A stretch of 64,000 nt of DNA. Origin: Cyanidiococcus yangmingshanensis (lineage: Eukaryota > Rhodophyta > Bangiophyceae > Cyanidiales > Cyanidiaceae). The notes beneath the pieces were generated by a model that ran no database searches, was not told the DNA's origin, and worked only from the letters and a program-made list of their open reading frames with translations. The stretch spans positions 372,001 to 436,000 of the forward strand of contig VWRR01000016.1 in the NCBI GenBank assembly GCA_013995675.1, written 5' to 3'. Shown in pieces: positions 63,917 to 64,000 of the stretch; the stretch's first letter is position 1; the number at the start of each line of letters is the position of its first letter. Made by a program: the position numbers and the translations under genes.

Positions 63917-64000
63917 CTCTATGGCTCTGCAAAAATTGTTGCGATATATTTATACAAGCTTGACGAGATCATATCGTTGGTAACGCCAGACCGCGCAGTT

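Larger units (their letters stand above)
63678..64000. other. Window end with direct repeats
   Basis: Contains two copies of a repeat of about 77 bases; no complete gene. Confidence 0.6.

Overview
The window reads as nuclear DNA of a compact, almost intron-free eukaryote. Most genes are single uninterrupted ATG-to-stop frames of 100-1000 codons on both strands, with intergenic gaps of a few hundred to about 1800 bases. Gene content is purely eukaryotic: Rpn6, Vps52, Sec1/Munc18, SSRP1/Pob3, Dib1, Dph3, GNA1, a CM1-type gamma-tubulin tether. Plastid and mitochondrial signs are also present: a VTE6-like phytol kinase, a ferrochelatase, mS29, and several basic presequence-like N termini. Together with an ArsJ-type arsenical exporter, this fits best with a cyanidiophycean red alga (Cyanidioschyzon or a relative). 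The organism call is inference, roughly 60-65% sure.

Left third (1-23200): tail of a GNAT-like gene, Rpn6 (-), an SH3 protein (+), the ArsJ-like exporter (-), the E4 ubiquitin ligase UFD2 (-), a DAP3/mS29 P-loop protein (+), cystathionine beta-synthase (-), an enlarged Sec1/Munc18 protein (+) and ferrochelatase (-). Middle (23700-44400): SSRP1/Pob3 (-), LTO1-like (+), a long CM1 coiled-coil protein (-), Mpv17-family protein (-), VTE6/TMEM19 (+), a GT34 glycosyltransferase (-), a protein with two GNAAP modules (+), a CBSX-like protein (-), an SRPBCC-like protein (-) and Dph3 (+). Right third (44700-64000): ProRS (-), Vps52 (+), a KEN-box coiled-coil protein (-), a DnaJ-type zinc-finger membrane protein (-), GNA1 (-), an IAH1-like SGNH esterase (+), Dib1 (-), Pth2 (+), an SppA relic (-), a DUF4864-like protein (+), a small CX9C protein (-) and a PP2C phosphatase (+).

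There are no operons. Neighbours are functionally unrelated housekeeping genes in divergent or convergent pairs, some with very short 3' gaps (6 bases between LTO1 and the CM1 gene). The most notable items are the CM1 protein, the ArsJ-like transporter outside bacteria, the tandem GNAAP-module protein, and a pattern in which six otherwise well conserved genes (a seventh tentative) change reading frame without loss of homology, almost always by one extra base. That last pattern looks like insertion-type sequence error, or less likely real decay, rather than programmed recoding. No rRNA, tRNA, CRISPR or intact mobile element was recognised.
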